Source: an uncultured Dorea sp.
Lineage (GTDB): Bacteria; Bacillota; Clostridia; Lachnospirales; Lachnospiraceae
Assembly: GCA_910584095.1 (NCBI GenBank)
Contig: CAJTYU010000015.1
Coordinates: 1 to 64,000 of the forward strand
Reading direction: 5' to 3'
Length of the DNA stretch: 64,000 nt
A program made the position numbers and the translations under genes. Below, piece by piece: positions 60,852 to 64,000 of this stretch; position 1 is the first letter of the stretch, and every line of letters starts with the position of its first letter. A model generated the notes under the pieces. That model was given only the letters and a program-made list of their open reading frames with translations, searched no databases and was not told the origin of the DNA.

Positions 60852-63551
60852 TTGGAGCATTTAAAATTTATCGATGAGCATGGCAGCTTTTCAATAAGGC
60901 AACCGGAAAATACAAGTTATTTATACTTTCCCCTGGCATCGGAAATGGGGCTGAAGAGCGCCGTAACGCCAAATCTTGGGGGCGATGCCAAGATTGATCA
61001 GGAAACCTTCCTTTTAGAACCAGTAAGTTCTGAAAACTTACATAATAATCGCTCTACCCGTAACTTCTGGCTGTTAAAAGACGGTGCAGATGCATATTCA
61101 GCTTCTGGAGCGTCCGCTGAGCAGGAAAGCGTCAAATTTACTGCAATGCAGGATGAAAGTGAACTGAAAGCAGGATTTATGTGGCAAACACTGACAAGAT
61201 TGTCCAAAGTCCACCAATTAAAGTCTACGATTACCTCTTTTATTCCAAAAGATTACAATGTAGAAATCATGTATGTAACCGTGCAGAATCATTCGGAAGT
61301 TACGCAGGAATTAACTCCTTATGCCGCGATTCCGATCTATGGGCGCAGTGCAGACAACATCCGCGACCACAGGAATGTCACATCCATGTTACACAGGATT
61401 GATACGAATAAAAACGGAGTCCTTGTCTGCCCCACCATGTCCTTTGATGAAAAAGGGCACCGTCCCAATAAACATATTTATTATGTTATGGGGTGTATGG
61501 GTAATGGCAATGCACCGAAGAGTTTCTATCCTACTGTCGAAGATTTCGTCGGCGAAGGGGGAACCTTTACGCATCCCCGCGCCATATATGAAAAACACCT
61601 TGGGGTTACAGCGCCCGGGCATGCGGCCGGAAAGGAAGCAATGGGCGCCTTCCGTTTTGAAACCGTCTCTCTTGCTCCCGGGGAAAAAGCAGATTATATT
61701 CTTCTTATTGGCGTGGAAGACAATGAAAAAAAGATTCTTGACCTGTTTGAGAAATATAATACCGCCGGCAAAGTACAAAAGGCTTTTTCGGATACAAAAT
61801 CTTACTGGCAAAATAAAGTAAACGTGAAGTTCCATACGAAGGAAGCGGATTTTGACCATCTAATGAAATGGATCTGCTTTCAGCCGTTCCTCCGCCGATT
61901 ATTCGGCTGTTCTTTCCTTCCGCATCATGACTACGGACGAGGCGGCCGTGGATGGAGAGATCTGTGGCAGGATTGTCTTTCTTTGCTGCTGATAGAACCT
62001 GAAAGCGTCAGTCATATGATTGCCATGAATTATGGGGGCGTCCGCATTGACGGAACCAACGCAACAATTATCGGAAATGGAGATGGTAATTTCCTTGCAG
62101 ATCGAAATGGAATCTCCAGGGTATGGATGGATCATGCACTTTGGCCGTTAATGACGACAAAACTTTATATAGACCAAACAGGAGATGTCCAAATACTAAA
62201 TAAATCTATTTCCTATTTTAAAGATGCTCAGACTATGCGCGGTACTGAAGTTGATGTTCTGTGGCATTCAGAGCAGGGAGACAAACAACGTACTGCCCAA
62301 AATGACATCTATACCGGAAGTATTTTAGAGCATCTTCTCATCCAGCAGCTGACTGCATTTTATGAAGTAGGAGACCATAACATCTACCGACTCCGCGGAG
62401 CCGATTGGAACGATGCACTGGATATGGCGTCAGAACACGGCGAAAGTGTTGCCTTTACCTGTGCCTATGCCGGTAACCTGTTGAATCTTGCGTCAATGAT
62501 CCGTCTATTGGACAGCCATTCCTCCACGCATACGGTAGAATTGTTGGAAGAAATAAAGATTTTATTGGAAAACGATGTAAATGTCTTTGACGATATCGGA
62601 AAAAAGCACAAAATAATAGCCGACTATATGGGTTGCTGCAGACATACCATCAGCGGTAAACGTATCAGCATCTCACTCTCGGCTCTTGCTGTAAATCTGA
62701 TTCAAAAAGCGAATTGGCTCATGGAGCGTCTGAGATCCCAGGAATGGATTGACGGTCCGGGTGAAGAAGGATGGTTTAACAGCTATTATGATAATCATGG
62801 CCGCGCCGTTGAAGGTTTGTTCAAAGATCATGTGCGCATGATGCTGACCGGACAAGTCTTTGCTATCATGAGCGGAACTGCGGAAGACAGCCAGATTGAA
62901 AAGATTACAAGAAGCGTCGATCACTATCTTTATCAAAAAGAAATCGGCGGTTACCGCCTGAATACCGATTTCCATGAACTGAAATTTGATATGGGGCGTA
63001 TGTTTGGATTTGCATATGGTGAAAAAGAAAACGGAGCGGTATTCTCCCATATGGCAGTTATGTATGCCAACGCCCTGTATCACAGAGGATTTGTAAAAGA
63101 AGGATGGAAAGCGCTTAAGACACTTGCTGATACAGCCCTGGATTTTAATACCAGCCATATCTATCCGGGGATTCCGGAATATTTCCGTTCTGACGGACGG
63201 GGAATGTACCAGTATCTGACAGGCGCCGCAAGCTGGTTTATGCTGACGATGATTACAGAAGTCTTCGGTGTCCGGGGCGAAGCCGGAGATCTTATCCTGT
63301 ATCCAAAACTTCTGGCCTGCCAGTTTGATGAAAATGCCGCCGCTTCCATTACCATTCCTTTTGCAGGGAAAAATTTTACTATTATTTATAGAAATAAAAA
63401 CGGCAAAGACTTTGGAGCTTATATTATTGATTCTGCTTCATGTGATGGAAATGAACTTGCAGTAAATGAAGATTCTTTTGTTAGTCTTTCCCGGAATATG
63501 CTTACTGCATTATCAGACGACATGCACACCATCATCATAAATCTGCTGTAA
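60852..63551 (+). CDS. GH94 beta-glucoside phosphorylase
   Basis: The protein has 899 aa. It starts with TTG at 60852, 8 nt after AAGGAG. It opens with GSFSIRQPENTSYLYFPLASEMGLKSAVTPNLGGD and has the barrel motif RGADWNDALDMA with the catalytic Asp. The N-terminus resembles the laminaribiose/cellodextrin phosphorylase branch rather than classical cellobiose phosphorylase, but the acceptor is a guess. It releases sugar-1-phosphate from a beta-glucoside in the cytosol. Confidence 0.85.
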   Translation: MEHLKFIDEHGSFSIRQPENTSYLYFPLASEMGLKSAVTPNLGGDAKIDQETFLLEPVSSENLHNNRSTRNFWLLKDGADAYSASGASAEQESVKFTAMQDESELKAGFMWQTLTRLSKVHQLKSTITSFIPKDYNVEIMYVTVQNHSEVTQELTPYAAIPIYGRSADNIRDHRNVTSMLHRIDTNKNGVLVCPTMSFDEKGHRPNKHIYYVMGCMGNGNAPKSFYPTVEDFVGEGGTFTHPRAIYEKHLGVTAPGHAAGKEAMGAFRFETVSLAPGEKADYILLIGVEDNEKKILDLFEKYNTAGKVQKAFSDTKSYWQNKVNVKFHTKEADFDHLMKWICFQPFLRRLFGCSFLPHHDYGRGGRGWRDLWQDCLSLLLIEPESVSHMIAMNYGGVRIDGTNATIIGNGDGNFLADRNGISRVWMDHALWPLMTTKLYIDQTGDVQILNKSISYFKDAQTMRGTEVDVLWHSEQGDKQRTAQNDIYTGSILEHLLIQQLTAFYEVGDHNIYRLRGADWNDALDMASEHGESVAFTCAYAGNLLNLASMIRLLDSHSSTHTVELLEEIKILLENDVNVFDDIGKKHKIIADYMGCCRHTISGKRISISLSALAVNLIQKANWLMERLRSQEWIDGPGEEGWFNSYYDNHGRAVEGLFKDHVRMMLTGQVFAIMSGTAEDSQIEKITRSVDHYLYQKEIGGYRLNTDFHELKFDMGRMFGFAYGEKENGAVFSHMAVMYANALYHRGFVKEGWKALKTLADTALDFNTSHIYPGIPEYFRSDGRGMYQYLTGAASWFMLTMITEVFGVRGEAGDLILYPKLLACQFDENAAASITIPFAGKNFTIIYRNKNGKDFGAYIIDSASCDGNELAVNEDSFVSLSRNMLTALSDDMHTIIINLL

Positions 63552-63601
63552 GCTCCTGAAAAGACGCTTTGATCTTACTATATAAGGAAAGGGAAAATAA
63601 T

Positions 63602-64000
63602 ATGAAATATGGACATTTTGACGACACAGAACGGGAATATGTTATAGAACGGCCGGATACCCCCGCTCCCTGGGTAAACTATCTGGGTTCTCCGGAATAT
63701 GGAGCAATTATTTCCAATAATGCAGGCGGTTACAGTTTTGCAAAGTCAGGCGCAAATGGAAGGATTCTGCGTTACATTTTCAACAGCTTTGATCAGCCCG
63801 GCAGATATCTTTACATCCGTGATAACGAGTCTAAGGATTACTGGTCTGCCTCCTGGCAGCCGGTGGGCAAAGACCTTAACAATTATGAAAGTAAATGTTA
63901 TCACGGTATGGGCTATACCAGGATGACCTCCAGTTATGACGGGATCAGCTCGGAAGCCCGCTACTATGTTCCTCTGGGTAAATCCTACGAAGTGTGGGGA
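63602..64000 (+). CDS. cellobiose phosphorylase (GH94), 5' part
   Basis: An open frame from the ATG at 63602 runs to the window end (133 codons seen). AAGGAAAGGG lies upstream. MKYGHFDDTEREYVIERPDTPAPWVNYLGSPEYGAIISNNAGGYSF is the start of cellobiose phosphorylases. It follows the first GH94 gene by 50 nt and is probably in the same transcript. The rest lies outside the window. Confidence 0.9.
   Translation, partial: MKYGHFDDTEREYVIERPDTPAPWVNYLGSPEYGAIISNNAGGYSFAKSGANGRILRYIFNSFDQPGRYLYIRDNESKDYWSASWQPVGKDLNNYESKCYHGMGYTRMTSSYDGISSEARYYVPLGKSYEVWG

Overview
The window looks like chromosome from a spore-forming, anaerobic, monoderm Clostridia, most likely a Lachnospiraceae member. The evidence is the sporulation genes (bofA, cwlD, spoIID, a SpoIIQ-like M23 protein, a spore-type GH18), the Fur/PerR regulator next to a reverse rubrerythrin, the Tad pilus locus with Flp1, DUF5702 and DUF6382 proteins and no secretin, and the GH94 phosphorylases. 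I saw no rRNA, tRNA or CRISPR array. Genus is inference only.

Layout. 1-7.5 kb: two near-identical Rpn-type PD-(D/E)XK nuclease genes flank a lipoprotein plus WG-repeat exported protein pair; the left copy carries a broken 3' end of trmN, the gene that is intact beside the right copy. 6.7-13.7 kb (minus strand): a yaa-type housekeeping block (trmN, ricT, holB, a guanylate-kinase-like gene, a YaaO-type decarboxylase), then a membrane protein and mtnN, with a MITE-like element at 10.02-10.16 kb. 13.9-19.7 kb: a TSCPD protein, a secreted small protein, an ECF sigma factor and DUF4367 protein separated by an opposed, self-contained murG, a HIT protein, a soluble histidine kinase and a rhomboid protease. 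19.8-28.2 kb: a complete Tad pilus operon on the minus strand, read from a promoter whose -10 lies in the centre of an 11-bp-arm palindrome. 28.5-39.5 kb: sporulation, cell-wall and redox genes (bofA, dCMP deaminase, cwlD, GH18, mecA, DUF1858, NlpC/P60, fur/perR, rubrerythrin, hemolysin III, GIY-YIG, SpoIIQ-like, spoIID). 39.5-45.7 kb: glgP and ileS behind an isoleucine T-box, with a 154-bp MITE-like element between the T-box terminator and ileS. 45.8-53.5 kb: a D,D-carboxypeptidase, two surface proteins and a compact type IV-filament cluster (PilC-like, four small N-anchored proteins, one PilT-type ATPase). 53.5-64 kb: a HAD phosphatase and a beta-glucoside locus (circularly permuted GH3, ABC transporter, and divergently two GH94 phosphorylases) around a 19-bp inverted repeat.

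How genes work together. The Tad proteins form a self-contained assembly line: TadZ, TadA, TadB and TadC form the motor and platform, Flp1 and TadE proteins the filament, and TadV the peptidase. The 49.5-53.5 kb cluster is a second, separate filament system whose only ATPase in the window is PilT-like. In the last 10 kb, an ABC importer would bring in beta-gluco-oligosaccharides that GH94 phosphorylases cleave with phosphate and GH3 hydrolyses; glgP, further left, handles alpha-glucan reserves. The Fur box, the T-box, the tad palindrome and the 60.7 kb inverted repeat are the clearest regulatory sites.
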